Shown here one piece after another: positions 23,846 to 32,138 of a stretch of DNA of 40,133 nt. A model generated the notes under the pieces. The model saw only the letters and a program-made list of their open reading frames with translations. It did not search any database and was not told the DNA's origin. Made by a program: the position numbers and the translations under genes. Positions within the stretch are counted from its first letter, which is position 1. Every line of letters begins with the position of its first letter. This DNA is from an uncultured Rivibacter sp. (lineage in GTDB: Bacteria > Pseudomonadota > Gammaproteobacteria > Burkholderiales > Burkholderiaceae): assembly GCA_946481025.1 (NCBI GenBank), contig CAMLNA010000026.1:1-40133 (forward strand), written 5' to 3'.

Positions 23846-24830
23846 GAAAGGCTCCTCGGGAATGCTTGGGGGAAGCCGGGATTTTACGAGCCGGCGCCGT
23901 GAGCCCGTGCCAGGCGGTGAGGACTTCTTCGCGCAGCCAGGCGAGTCCCGGATCGTGCTCGGCGCGCGGGTGCAGCACCCAATCCATCGTGAAGCCGCTC
24001 ATCTCGAACGGCAGTTCGCGGCTGGCAATGCGCGCCGCGGCGGCCGCCGCCACCCGGCGCGGCAGCACCGCGGCAAGCTGGCTGCGTTCGATCACGTCCA
24101 CCGCGGCTGAAAAGTTGGGCACCGACAGCTGCACGAAGCGCCGCAGCCCCAGCGCCTGCAGGGCCTGGTCGGCCCGGCCGCTGAAAGCCGCCTCGCGCGA
24201 GGCGGCCGAGCCGACCTCCCGTGGCGCAATGAACAGCTGCGGCGCCGCCGCCATGTCGGCCGCCGAGAGGCGCCGCCGGGCCGCCAGCGGGTGGCCGTGG
24301 GCGAAGGCGAACACGAAGTCCTCGTCGAACAGCGGCGCGACGCGCAGGCCGCGCGGCGTGAGCCCGCGCACCATCAGCGCGGCATCCACGTCGCCGGCCG
24401 TCATGCGAGCCACCAGCGTGGTGACGTCGGGCGTGACCTGCGCCAGCTGCACACCGCTCGCCCGCTCGCCCAGCCGCGCCGCCAGCGGGCCCAGCAGGGT
24501 GGCGGCCATGTAGTCGGTGGAGGCGATGTGGAACACCCGCTTCGACCGGGCGGCGTCGAAACCGCCGGGCGGCTCGAGCAGCGCCTGCAGGTCGGCCAGC
24601 ACCCGCCGCACCGGCTCGGCCAGCGCCTCGGCGCGTGCGGTGGGCGCCACGCCGGCGGCGGTGCGCACGAACAGCGGGTCGCCGAAGACCTCGCGCAGCC
24701 GCGCCAGCAGCGCGCTGGTGGCCGGCTGGCTCAGGAACAGCTGCTTGGCCGCGCGCGACACGCTGCGCTCGCGCATCAGGGCGTCGAAGCCGCGCAGCAG
24801 CGCGATGTCGAGCGATCGGATATCTGCCAT
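23802..24830 (-). CDS. LysR-family transcriptional regulator
   Basis: 342 residues from ATG 24830. The N-terminal winged HTH is clear: IALLRGFDALMRERSVSRAAKQLFLSQPATSALLARLREVFGDPLFVR. A periplasmic-binding-like effector domain (about 95-310) follows. The C-terminus (HSRGAFHGHGRPRRQDLDGR) runs 44 bp into ilvE and looks like read-through sequence after loss of an earlier stop, not a functional tail. The gene is divergent from the F420-reductase-like gene across 104 bp, the classical LysR arrangement, so that gene is the likely target. A perfect palindrome covers the start codon. Confidence 0.92.
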   Translation of the reverse strand: MADIRSLDIALLRGFDALMRERSVSRAAKQLFLSQPATSALLARLREVFGDPLFVRTAAGVAPTARAEALAEPVRRVLADLQALLEPPGGFDAARSKRVFHIASTDYMAATLLGPLAARLGERASGVQLAQVTPDVTTLVARMTAGDVDAALMVRGLTPRGLRVAPLFDEDFVFAFAHGHPLAARRRLSAADMAAAPQLFIAPREVGSAASREAAFSGRADQALQALGLRRFVQLSVPNFSAAVDVIERSQLAAVLPRRVAAAAAARIASRELPFEMSGFTMDWVLHPRAEHDPGLAWLREEVLTAWHGLTAPARKIPASPKHSRGAFHGHGRPRRQDLDGR

Positions 24831-24838
24831 GCAGATAT
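24820..24838. promoter_or_regulatory. Perfect 19-bp palindrome over the LysR start codon
   Basis: ATATCTGC-CAT-GCAGATAT is symmetric around the CAT that is the LysR ATG on the minus strand. LysR proteins bind such interrupted dyads. Lying on its own start codon it suggests autorepression, with activation of the divergent gene at 24935. Confidence 0.6.
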
Positions 24839-24934
24839 TGTGAATCCTTTCATTCGATTGGACGGATAACGCCCGGGCGTCGAAAGTCCGCTCCATCGCA
24901 ACCGCCGCAAGCCGGCAGATGAAGGAGAAGGCAA

Positions 24935-25600
24935 ATGACCTCAACCAACACGACCACGAAGTTCTCGGTGCTGGGCGCCGGCATGGTGGGCCACGCGCTG
25001 GCCGGCAAGCTGGTGTCCCTGGGCCACCCGGTGATGATGGGCTCGCGCGACGAAAGCGCCGCCAAAGCCGCCGCCTGGGCGCAGCAGGCCGGGGCCCTCG
25101 CATCGACAGGCAGTTATGCGCAGGCCGCCGCCTTCGGCGACATCGTGATCAACGCGCTGCAGGGCGCGGCCAGCCTGTCGGTGCTGGGCGACCTGAAGGC
25201 CCGGCTGGCCGGCAAGCTGCTCATCGACATCGCCAACCCGCTCGACTTCTCGCAGGGGATGCCGCCGCGGCTGTTCGTCAGCAACACCACTTCGCTGGCC
25301 GAGGAGATCCAGAAGGCGCTGCCGGCCACCCGTGTGGTGAAGACGCTCAATACGATGCACGCGCCGGTGATGGTGGATCCGGGCCTGGTGCCCGGCCCGC
25401 ACGAGGTGTTCGTGAGCGGCGATGACGAAGGCGCCAAGGCCCAGGTGATCGAACTGCTCAGGCGCTTCGGCTGGCAGGCCCCGATCGACCTGGGCGGCCT
25501 GGACAGCGCACGGGGCACCGAGCAGTGGCTGGCGCTGTGGTTCCGGCTCTACGGCCGCCTGGGCACCGGCGTGTTCAACCTGCGCCTCGTGCGGCCCTGA
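24935..25600 (+). CDS. NADPH-dependent F420 reductase-like (NpdG-type) dinucleotide-binding protein
   Basis: 221 residues. A Rossmann motif G14-A-G-M-V-G19 opens FSVLGAGMVGHALAGKL, then MMGSRDESAAKA (NADP phosphate contact), VINALQGAASL and DIANPLDFSQG. The family (F420 reductase and STEAP-like) transfers hydride with NADP(H). Betaproteobacteria generally lack F420, so the true partner is probably another flavin or acceptor. GAAGGAGAAGG precedes the ATG. It is divergent from a LysR gene and probably under its control. Confidence 0.88.
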   Translation: MTSTNTTTKFSVLGAGMVGHALAGKLVSLGHPVMMGSRDESAAKAAAWAQQAGALASTGSYAQAAAFGDIVINALQGAASLSVLGDLKARLAGKLLIDIANPLDFSQGMPPRLFVSNTTSLAEEIQKALPATRVVKTLNTMHAPVMVDPGLVPGPHEVFVSGDDEGAKAQVIELLRRFGWQAPIDLGGLDSARGTEQWLALWFRLYGRLGTGVFNLRLVRP

Positions 25601-25610
25601 ACCACCACCC

Positions 25611-26546
25611 TCAGGCCAGCGGCAGATAGATGTCGGTGCGCAGCTGCTCGGGCGGCGTCTTGCTCGGGTCGTTCACGTACAGCTCGAACGGCGGCACGTC
25701 CCGCAGCGCATGGCCGGTGGCCGGCAGCCAGTCGCGGTAGATCGCATCCCAGGTGTCGTGCAGCCCGCTGTACGGGCCGATGTGGGTGAACACCGCGTAG
25801 CGGCCGGCCGGCACCTCGTGCCAGGCCAGGGTGCCGGCGAGTTCGATGTCGGGCCGCGCCGGCGTGCCGCTGCGCTCGGCGAGCGAATAGTCGAACACCG
25901 CACCGCCCAGCATGCGGCACTGCTGGTCGTCGTCGCCGTCGGGCTGGTCCGGGAACAGCGCGAGGCAGCTGCAGGCCCGGTTCGCCAGTCCGGCCTGGCC
26001 CAGCCTGGCCCACAGTTCGCCGAAGGCCTGCTGGGCCGCCAGGCTCATGTCGCCGGCCCGCATGCCGCGGCCGGTGGTGGTGAGCACGGGAAACGCGGGG
26101 GCGTCGACCAATTGGGGTTTGAGCATGAAACGTTCTCCTTGGGGTAGAGACCAGGGCGCCGACGGCGGGCGCCGGTCGAACAGGCGCTGCCAGGCCGGCG
26201 CATCGCCGGCCCGCACCGCGGTGGGGGTGGTATCGAGTTCGCGGCGCATCGCCTTGGCCAGCGCCTGTGCCGATTCGTAGCCGACTTCCAGCGCCACCTC
26301 GAGCACCGGCTTGTCGCCTTCGGCCAGCAGCTCGCAGGCGCGCTGCAGCCGACGCCAGGTCACGTAGCCCTGCACCGTGGTGCCGAAGTAGGCGCGGAAG
26401 ATGCGGTGGAAATGGTGGCGCGACATGGCCGCGCGGTCGGCCAGCGCCTCGACGCCGAGGTCGCCGTCGAGATTCGCGTCGACGTGGGCCACGGCCCGGG
26501 CCAGCAGTTCGAGGTAGCGGACCGGCCGCTGTTGTGTGTCGTTCAT
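25611..26546 (-). CDS. AraC-family regulator with GyrI-like effector domain
   Basis: 311 residues. An N-terminal AraC double HTH (about 10-105: VEALADRAAMSRHHFHRIFRAYFGTTVQGYVTWRRLQRACELLAEG) is joined to a C-terminal GyrI/SbmC-like ligand-binding domain (about 140-311: FPVLTTTGRGMR, AGRYAVFTHIGPYSGLHDTWDAIYRDWLPATGH, ELYVNDPSKTPPEQLRTDIYLPL). This Rob/SoxS-plus-GyrI layout senses small hydrophobic or cationic compounds. It is convergent with the NpdG-like gene. Target genes are not evident. Confidence 0.92.
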   Translation of the reverse strand: MNDTQQRPVRYLELLARAVAHVDANLDGDLGVEALADRAAMSRHHFHRIFRAYFGTTVQGYVTWRRLQRACELLAEGDKPVLEVALEVGYESAQALAKAMRRELDTTPTAVRAGDAPAWQRLFDRRPPSAPWSLPQGERFMLKPQLVDAPAFPVLTTTGRGMRAGDMSLAAQQAFGELWARLGQAGLANRACSCLALFPDQPDGDDDQQCRMLGGAVFDYSLAERSGTPARPDIELAGTLAWHEVPAGRYAVFTHIGPYSGLHDTWDAIYRDWLPATGHALRDVPPFELYVNDPSKTPPEQLRTDIYLPLA

Positions 26547-26595
26547 GACCGGCCATTGTGGGCAGCCGGGGCGGCGCCGGCGTGTCCGGCCGTGC

Positions 26596-26991
26596 TCAGC
26601 TGGCGGGGTCGGCCGGGCGCGCCAGTTGCCAGTCGGTGACCTTGCCGCCGCGCAGGTTCACCAGCACCGAGACGCCGCCGCTGTCGGCCCACAGGAAGGC
26701 CTCCTCGGCGGGTGCCACCGGCGTCTGCGGCAGCCCGAGGCTGCGCGTGCGCTTCAGCACGTCGATCAGCGTCATGCCGGCCTTCAGCTGCGCATTGAGC
26801 ATCACCGCGCTGGGCACCTGGCCCTTGGGCGCGCTGCCGGCGTCGCGCATGGCGCGCAGCGCGCGGCTGAACTGCAACAGCAGCCAGAACACGACGACGG
26901 TGAGCCCGAGCACCACCCCGCGCCAACCGTACGAGAAGTAGCCCGCCGCGAGGGCGAGCGCGGCCAGTGCCCAACCGATCTGAGGATTCAT
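26596..26991 (-). CDS. Hypothetical membrane protein, 131 aa
   Basis: From ATG 26991 it has two close membrane spans near the N-terminus (GWALAALALAAGYFSY and GVVLGLTVVVFWLLLQFS) then a soluble C-terminal part with SAVMLNAQLKAGMTLIDVLKRTRSLG and VSVLVNLRGGKVTDWQL. I do not recognise a named family, though such proteins occur in related genomes. It is transcribed away from chrB across a 116-bp gap. Confidence 0.8.
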   Translation of the reverse strand: MNPQIGWALAALALAAGYFSYGWRGVVLGLTVVVFWLLLQFSRALRAMRDAGSAPKGQVPSAVMLNAQLKAGMTLIDVLKRTRSLGLPQTPVAPAEEAFLWADSGGVSVLVNLRGGKVTDWQLARPADPAS

Positions 26992-27050
26992 GCGCCGGAT
27001 GCTAAAGCGGCCGGGCACAGGCCAAGCTGCGTGATAACCGCAGCAGCGGT

Positions 27051-27078
27051 TTGCAATGCAATCGAAGTAGCATATATT
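27051..27078 (+). promoter_or_regulatory. Sigma-70 promoter of the chromate cluster
   Basis: TTGCAA (-35) and TATATT (-10) are 16 bp apart, 30 bp upstream of the chrB start, in an AT-rich patch that stands out from its surroundings. Confidence 0.6.
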
Positions 27079-27101
27079 TCCAAGCTAGAGATAGATACTT
27101 C
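27064..27101. promoter_or_regulatory. Candidate ChrB operator
   Basis: GAAGTA (27064-27069) and TACTTC (27096-27101) form an inverted repeat with a 26-bp spacer, flanking the -10 box of the chrB promoter. Well placed for repression by ChrB, but the arms are short. Confidence 0.35.
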
Positions 27102-27107
27102 ACCACC

Positions 27108-28046
27108 ATGTGGGCTCTACTGATCGCCACCCTGCCCACCCAGCCCAATGCGGTGCGGCTGCGGCTGTGGCGTGCCGTGAAGGCGCTGGGCTGCGGCGCC
27201 CTGCGTGACGGCGCCTGGCTGCTGCCGCTCGACCATGCCGGCGCGCTGGAAGCGCTGGCCGAGCAGGTGCGCGAGCACGGCGGCAGCGCCTCGGTGCTGG
27301 AGCTGAGCCCGCGCAGCCCGGCACAGCGTGACGAGCTGCTGGCTCTGTTCGACCGCAGCGAGGCCTATGCGGCCTGGGCCGAAGCCCAGCGCGCCGTGCT
27401 GGGCCAGCTGCCGCAGCTGCAGGAAACCGAAGCCCGCCGCCGCTTGCGCGAGGCGGCCGATGCGCTGGCGGCCCTGCGCCGCATCGACTACTACCCCGGC
27501 GCCGCGGCGCTGCAGGCCGAGGCGGATCTCGCCGCGCTGCGCACGGCGGTGGATCAGCGGTTCTCGGCCGACGAACCCCGGCACCGCAGCACCGCGACAC
27601 TGCCGCGGCTCGATGCACGCAGCTTCCAGGGCAAGCAGTGGGCCACCCGCGCCCGGCCCTGGGTCGACCGGCTGGCCTGCGTGTGGTTCATCCGGCGCTT
27701 CATCGACGCGAAGGCGCGTTTCGTCTGGCTCACCGACGTGAAGAAGCCGCCGCGCAACGTGATCGGCTTCGACTACGACGGCGCACGCTTCACGCACCTG
27801 GGGCCCAGGGTGAGCTTCGAGGTGATGGTGGCCAGCTTCGGCCTGCAGGACGACCTGCGGCTGCAGCACATCGGCGCGGCGGTGCACTACCTCGACGTGG
27901 GGGGCATCCCGGTGCCCGAGGCCGCGGGCCTGGAAACCATTCTCGGCGGCCTGCGCGAGCTGCATGCCGACGACGACACCCTGTGCGCCGCTGCGATGCA
28001 CGTGTTCGACGGGCTGTACGCCTCGGCGAACGAACGCAACACCTGA
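27108..28046 (+). CDS. chrB: Chromate resistance regulator ChrB
   Basis: 312 residues from ATG 27108. The N-terminal half (LLIATLPTQPNAVRLRLWRAVKALGCGALRDGAWLLP) resembles the ChrB DNA-binding domain, PaaX-like. The C-terminal half (WATRARPWVDRLACVWFIRRFIDAKARFVW, IGFDYDGARFTHLGPRVSFEVMVASFGL) is the ChrB C-domain. ChrB is a chromate-responsive regulator, acting on the chr promoter. It is followed after 8 bp by chrA and begins the four-gene cluster. The same C-domain recurs alone in the fourth gene. Confidence 0.92.
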   Translation: MWALLIATLPTQPNAVRLRLWRAVKALGCGALRDGAWLLPLDHAGALEALAEQVREHGGSASVLELSPRSPAQRDELLALFDRSEAYAAWAEAQRAVLGQLPQLQETEARRRLREAADALAALRRIDYYPGAAALQAEADLAALRTAVDQRFSADEPRHRSTATLPRLDARSFQGKQWATRARPWVDRLACVWFIRRFIDAKARFVWLTDVKKPPRNVIGFDYDGARFTHLGPRVSFEVMVASFGLQDDLRLQHIGAAVHYLDVGGIPVPEAAGLETILGGLRELHADDDTLCAAAMHVFDGLYASANERNT

Positions 28047-28054
28047 GCCCCCGA

Positions 28055-29440
28055 ATGAACACGACCGCCACCCCCGCCATGGACCCGGCCGGCAGCGCCG
28101 GCACAACGCCCGTCCCCGTGACGCGGCGCCAGGCCTTCGCCTACTGGCTCAAGCTCGGTTTCATCAGCTTCGGCGGGCCGGCCGGGCAGATCGCCATCAT
28201 GCACACCGACCTCGTGGAGCGGATGCGCTGGATCTCCGAGAAGCGCTTCCTGCATGCGCTGAACTACTGCATGGTGCTGCCCGGGCCCGAAGCGCAGCAG
28301 CTGGCCACCTACATCGGCTGGCTGATGCACCGCACCTGGGGCGGCATCGTCGCGGGCGCGCTGTTCGTGCTGCCCTCGCTGCTGATCCTCGTCGCGCTCT
28401 CCTGGATCTACATCGCATTCGGCAACGTGCCGGTGGTGGCCGGCATGTTCTACGGCATCAAGCCGGCGGTCACCGCGCTCGTGCTGCACGCGGCCCACCG
28501 CATCGGCACGCGCGCGCTCAGGAACGCGTGGCTGTGGGCCATTGCCGCGGCCGCCTTCGTGGCGATCTTCGCCTTCGACACACCCTTCCCGGCCATCGTG
28601 CTGGCGGCGGGATTGATCGGCCACTTCGGCGGCCGGCACGCGCCCCAGGTGTTTGCCGTGGGCGGCGGGCATGGCGGTGCGGCGCAGAGAAGCTACGGTG
28701 CCGCACTGATCGACGACCACACGCCCACGCCCGGGCATGCCTTGTTCTCGAAGCGGCGACTCGCCAAGGTGCTCGCCTGGGGCCTGGGCCTGTGGGCGGT
28801 GGTGATGGGCTCGCTGGTGGCCGCCTTCGGCTGGCAGAGCACGCTGGCGCAGATGGGGTGGTTTTTCACCAAGGCCGCGCTGCTCACCTTCGGCGGTGCC
28901 TATGCGGTGCTGCCCTACGTGTACCAGGGCGCGGTGGAGCATCACCAGTGGCTGTCGGGTGCGCAGATGATCGACGGACTCGCCTTGGGCGAAACCACGC
29001 CCGGTCCGCTGATCATGGTGGTCGCCTTCGTCGGCTTCGTGGGCGGCTGGCTGAAGCAGGTGTTCGGCCCCGAGTGGCTGTTCGCCGGCGGCGCGGTGGC
29101 AGCCTCCGTGGTCACCTTCTTCACCTTCCTGCCGTCGTTCGTGTTCATCCTGGCCGGCGGGCCGCTGGTGGAGTCGACCCACGGCAACCTCAGGTTCACC
29201 GCGCCGCTCACCGGCATCACGGCCGCGGTGGTGGGGGTGATCGTCAACCTTGCGCTGTTCTTTGCGTACCACGTGCTGTGGCCGCAGGGCTTTGCCGGGC
29301 GCTTCGACGTCATGTCGGCCGCCATCGCGCTGGCGGCGGCCATCGCCCTGTTCCGCTTCAAGGTGGGCGTGATGCCGCTGCTGGGCGCGTGTGCGGCGGC
29401 CGGCGTGGCGTTCACGCTGTTGCGTCCGCTGTGGGCGTGA
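28055..29440 (+). CDS. chrA: Chromate efflux transporter ChrA
   Basis: 461 residues from ATG 28055. The two homologous halves of the CHR family are visible: FAYWLKLGFISFGGPAGQIAIMHTDLVE with LHALNYCMVLPGPEAQQLATYIGWLMH, and FFTKAALLTFGGAYAVLPYVYQGAVEHHQWLSG with MIDGLALGETTPGPLIMVVAFVGF. About ten or more membrane spans. It exports chromate from the cytoplasm. A linker with GGGHGGAAQRS and HTPTPGH separates the halves. Long-chain type, typical length. Confidence 0.95.
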   Translation: MNTTATPAMDPAGSAGTTPVPVTRRQAFAYWLKLGFISFGGPAGQIAIMHTDLVERMRWISEKRFLHALNYCMVLPGPEAQQLATYIGWLMHRTWGGIVAGALFVLPSLLILVALSWIYIAFGNVPVVAGMFYGIKPAVTALVLHAAHRIGTRALRNAWLWAIAAAAFVAIFAFDTPFPAIVLAAGLIGHFGGRHAPQVFAVGGGHGGAAQRSYGAALIDDHTPTPGHALFSKRRLAKVLAWGLGLWAVVMGSLVAAFGWQSTLAQMGWFFTKAALLTFGGAYAVLPYVYQGAVEHHQWLSGAQMIDGLALGETTPGPLIMVVAFVGFVGGWLKQVFGPEWLFAGGAVAASVVTFFTFLPSFVFILAGGPLVESTHGNLRFTAPLTGITAAVVGVIVNLALFFAYHVLWPQGFAGRFDVMSAAIALAAAIALFRFKVGVMPLLGACAAAGVAFTLLRPLWA

Positions 29441-29453
29441 AAGGCTTCGACAC

Positions 29454-29780
29454 ATGCTTCACGACACCGACACCATCGCGCAGGCCGGGCATGACGCGGT
29501 GACGGCGGAATGCCTGCTCATCGACGTGCGCCGCGCACCCCTGTTCGAGCAGTCCTCCCAGAAGCTGCCAGGAGCCGTCTGGCGCGACCCGGCAGCCGTG
29601 GAACAGTGGGCCGGCGAGCTGCCGCGCGACCGTGAGGTCATCGTGTACTGCGTGCACGGTCACGAGGTGAGCCAGGCTGCGGCGTCCCGGCTTCGCGAGC
29701 GGGGCCTCCGGGCCCGCTACCTGTCGGGCGGGCTCGAAGGCTGGCGCGCTGCCGGTCTGCCCCTGGCGGCGAAGGAGTGA
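29454..29780 (+). CDS. Single-domain rhodanese in the chromate cluster
   Basis: 108 residues from ATG 29454. It has LLIDVRRAPLFEQSSQKLPGAVWRDPA, the loop VIVYCVHGHEVSQ with active Cys66, and YLSGGLEGWRAAGLPL, which are the CH2A, active and CH2B elements of a rhodanese. Sulfurtransferases move sulfane sulfur via a Cys persulfide. The position between chrA and the second ChrB-like gene suggests a part in chromate response, such as thiol repair, but that is inference. Confidence 0.9.
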   Translation: MLHDTDTIAQAGHDAVTAECLLIDVRRAPLFEQSSQKLPGAVWRDPAAVEQWAGELPRDREVIVYCVHGHEVSQAAASRLRERGLRARYLSGGLEGWRAAGLPLAAKE

Positions 29781-29784
29781 CGCC

Positions 29785-30252
29785 ATGGCGAAGTGGATCA
29801 CCCGCGAGCGACCCAAGATCGATCGCATCGCCTGCCCCTGGCTGATCCTGCGCTTCATCGATGCGCAGGCCGAGTTCCTCTACGTGCCGGCGCCGGACGT
29901 GCTGCGCCTGGCCCAGGAGACGGGCGCCACACCCTACGACATTCCCGGCGTGCACTTCAGCCACGTCGGTGAGCTGTGCAGCTTCGATGCGTTCATCGGG
30001 CACTACCGGCTGCACGGCGATCCGGCGCTGCAACAGCTCGCGGCCATCGTGCGCGGGGCCGACACCTCACGGCTGGACCTCACGCCGCAGTCGGCCGGGC
30101 TGCATGCGATCTCGCTGGGGCTGTCGCACAACTTCGCAGGTGACGACCACGAGATGCTGCGGCACGGGCTGGTGATGTACGACGCGCTGTATGCGTGGTG
30201 CGGGAGCTGCCGCAACGAGACGCACGGGTGGCCGCCGCGAATGGCGGCCTGA
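29785..30252 (+). CDS. Short ChrB C-domain protein
   Basis: 155 residues. WITRERPKIDRIACPWLILRFIDAQAEFLYVP matches the ChrB C-domain start (compare TRARPWVDRLACVWFIRRFIDAKARFVW in the first gene), and a His-rich end (GLSHNFAGDDHEMLRHGL) follows. It lacks the DNA-binding half, so it cannot act as a repressor in the same way; a sensor, metal-binding or chromate-reducing helper role is possible. Its stop codon lies in the loop of a 13-bp hairpin shared with the convergent EamA gene. Confidence 0.9.
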   Translation: MAKWITRERPKIDRIACPWLILRFIDAQAEFLYVPAPDVLRLAQETGATPYDIPGVHFSHVGELCSFDAFIGHYRLHGDPALQQLAAIVRGADTSRLDLTPQSAGLHAISLGLSHNFAGDDHEMLRHGLVMYDALYAWCGSCRNETHGWPPRMAA

Positions 30253-30266
30253 CGGCCGCCATTCGC
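30237..30266. terminator. 13-bp perfect hairpin between convergent genes
   Basis: GCGAATGGCGGCC (30237-30249) pairs with GGCCGCCATTCGC (30254-30266) around TGAC; the loop contains the stop of the ChrB-like gene and the stem ends one base before the EamA stop. No T-run, so a bidirectional stem-only terminator or mRNA-end stabiliser. Confidence 0.6.
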
Positions 30267-31319
30267 TCAGTGCACATGCCCATGGTGTGCATCCGGCACA
30301 TGGGCATGGCTGTGCCGCACCGGTTGATGTGCATGCCGGTGGCTGTGCGGCCCCGCCGGCATCGGGTCGTGCAGGTGGTCGTGGTGCCCGTCGTCGTGCA
30401 CGTGCGCATGCTCGTGCTCGAGCGCCTCGTGTTCATGCTCGTGGGCATGCGACTCGGCCAGGTGCAGCGCCACGCCGGCCAGCATCAGCACACTGGCCAC
30501 CGCCAGGCCGATGCCGGCGCTGCGGTCTCCCAACGCGATGGCCGCCACCGCGCCGATGAAGGGGGCGAAGGCGAACACCGAGCCGGTGCGCGCGGCGCCG
30601 AAGGCGCGCTGGGCCAGCAGGTAGAAGCGCAGGCTCACGCCATAGCCGGCGGCACCCACCGCCAGCAGCCCCAGCGCACGCACCGGCTCGGGCACCGCCT
30701 CGCCGGCGCCCCAGGCCATCAGCGCGGTGGCCGTGCCGCCCAGCAGCGCCTTGCCCAGCACCACCTGCGCCGGGTCGCGTTCGGCGAGCCCGCGCGACAG
30801 CGTGTTGTCCACGCCCCAGGCCAGCGTGGCCACACCCACCGCCAGCAGGCCCCACAGCTGCGCCCGGCCGCTGAGCCCGCCGCCGGCCACCAGCACCGCT
30901 CCCCCGGCCGTGAGCAGCGCCATCGCGGCCCACACGCGGCGATCCATCGTCTCGCCGTACAGCACGCGGGCCAGCAGCGCGGTGAACACTGCTTCGAGCG
31001 TCAACATCAACGAGCCGCTGGTGGCGCCGGTGTGTTGCAGGCCCCAGGCCAGGGCCACCGGGCCGGCCACCGCGCCGAACAGGGCCATGAGCAGCAGCCG
31101 CGGCAGGTCGGCGCGGCGCAAGCGGGCCTCACGCTCGACCGGCTGGCGCAGCAGCAGGCCGGCCAGCGCCGCGCCGAGGTAGAGCAGCGATGCGGTGGCG
31201 AAGGGCCCCAGGCCGGCGCCGAAGCGCTGGAGCAGGGGCGTGCTGAAGCCGAACAGCGCCGCGGCCGCCAGGGCCAGCAGCCCGCCGCGCAGGGCCGGGC
31301 CTTTCAACCGATCGTTCAC
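30267..31319 (-). CDS. EamA/DMT-family exporter with histidine-rich C-terminal tail
   Basis: 350 residues from GTG 31319, which overlaps the stop of the phosphoesterase gene (GTGA). Ten membrane spans in two EamA repeats are recognisable (GLLALAAAALFGFSTPLLQRFG, then GLQHTGATSGSLMLTLEAVFTALLARVLYGE, and VFAFAPFIGAVAAIALGDR). The last 60 or so residues hold about 23 His, as HAHEHEHE, HAHVHDD, HSHRHAH and HSHAH, a metal-binding tail of the kind seen in cation transporters and unusual for EamA. Substrate unknown; the tail suggests a divalent cation as ligand or regulator. Confidence 0.9.
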   Translation of the reverse strand: MNDRLKGPALRGGLLALAAAALFGFSTPLLQRFGAGLGPFATASLLYLGAALAGLLLRQPVEREARLRRADLPRLLLMALFGAVAGPVALAWGLQHTGATSGSLMLTLEAVFTALLARVLYGETMDRRVWAAMALLTAGGAVLVAGGGLSGRAQLWGLLAVGVATLAWGVDNTLSRGLAERDPAQVVLGKALLGGTATALMAWGAGEAVPEPVRALGLLAVGAAGYGVSLRFYLLAQRAFGAARTGSVFAFAPFIGAVAAIALGDRSAGIGLAVASVLMLAGVALHLAESHAHEHEHEALEHEHAHVHDDGHHDHLHDPMPAGPHSHRHAHQPVRHSHAHVPDAHHGHVH

Positions 31320-32119
31320 TTCGCCGCCTCCGCGTCCGCCTCGAAGCGCCCCACGAACCCGGTGCGCAAGGCATCGGCCCAATCGGGCCGGCCATTCGCT
31401 TCCGCCCGGCGCGCGGCGCTTTCCCAGTCGTAGGCCACGGCGCGCTGCTGCACGTTCCAGCCGGCTTCCGTGCGTTCGATCAGGGCCCATCTCGCATGCG
31501 GCGAGCCGACTTCGAGCACGTGCGCAAACGGGTGGTCGTCGTCGAAGCCCTGCAGGCCCACGCTGCCCGGGTTCACCACCAGCGGCCCGCCAGCGGGCAG
31601 CTGCAGCAGGCGCGGCATGTGGGTGTGGCCGCACAGCATCAGCGTGACGCGGCTGGTGTCGAAACCGCCCAGCCTGTGCAGGGCCTCGGCCGTGCTGGCC
31701 ATGCGCAGGCCGCGGCTGCCGTCGCGGCCGTGGTCGGGTGTCACGGTTTCCAGCCAGTAGACGAGGTCGCTGTCGGGCGTGCCGTGGCAGCAGAACACCT
31801 CGGGCGAAAGCCACAGCGTTTCGGACAGGCCGCGCATCCATTGGCGGTGCACTTCGCCGAGGTGGTCGGCCGTGTAGCCATCGGTCGGCCCCATGCGGCC
31901 GCGCGCGAAGGTGAGCACCTGGCGCTCGTGGTTGCCGCGGATCGTGGGCAGGTCGAGCGCCATCAGCCGCTCGGCTGTTTCCACCGGCCACAGCGGGCCG
32001 CTCAGGATGTCGCCCAGGTTCACGGTCACGTCGGCGCCACCGGCTCGGGCGACGTCGTCGAGCACGGCCTCGAGTGCGGGCAGGTTGCCGTGGATGTCGG
32101 AGAGGGCGGCAATGCGCAT
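31316..32119 (-). CDS. Calcineurin-like metallophosphoesterase (YfcE/MJ0936-type)
   Basis: 267 residues from ATG 32119. Metal-binding motifs in order: D-I-H-G-N (8-12), N-L-G-D-I-L, G-N-H-E, C-C-H-G-T and C-G-H-T-H, the full calcineurin-like set with two metals. Substrate is unknown; relatives hydrolyse phosphodiesters. TRVTLMLCGHTHMPRLL and VNPGSVGLQG are typical of the diadenosine-tetraphosphatase-like subfamily. It overlaps the EamA start by four bases (GTGA), so the two are co-translated. Confidence 0.9.
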   Translation of the reverse strand: MRIAALSDIHGNLPALEAVLDDVARAGGADVTVNLGDILSGPLWPVETAERLMALDLPTIRGNHERQVLTFARGRMGPTDGYTADHLGEVHRQWMRGLSETLWLSPEVFCCHGTPDSDLVYWLETVTPDHGRDGSRGLRMASTAEALHRLGGFDTSRVTLMLCGHTHMPRLLQLPAGGPLVVNPGSVGLQGFDDDHPFAHVLEVGSPHARWALIERTEAGWNVQQRAVAYDWESAARRAEANGRPDWADALRTGFVGRFEADAEAAK

Positions 32120-32138
32120 GGCGTTCTCCCTGCCGCGG

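Noticed and set aside
27887..29455. A 522-codon minus-strand frame opposite chrA
   Set aside because: Low-complexity His/Arg/Gln-rich translation; chrA on the plus strand is a full transporter.
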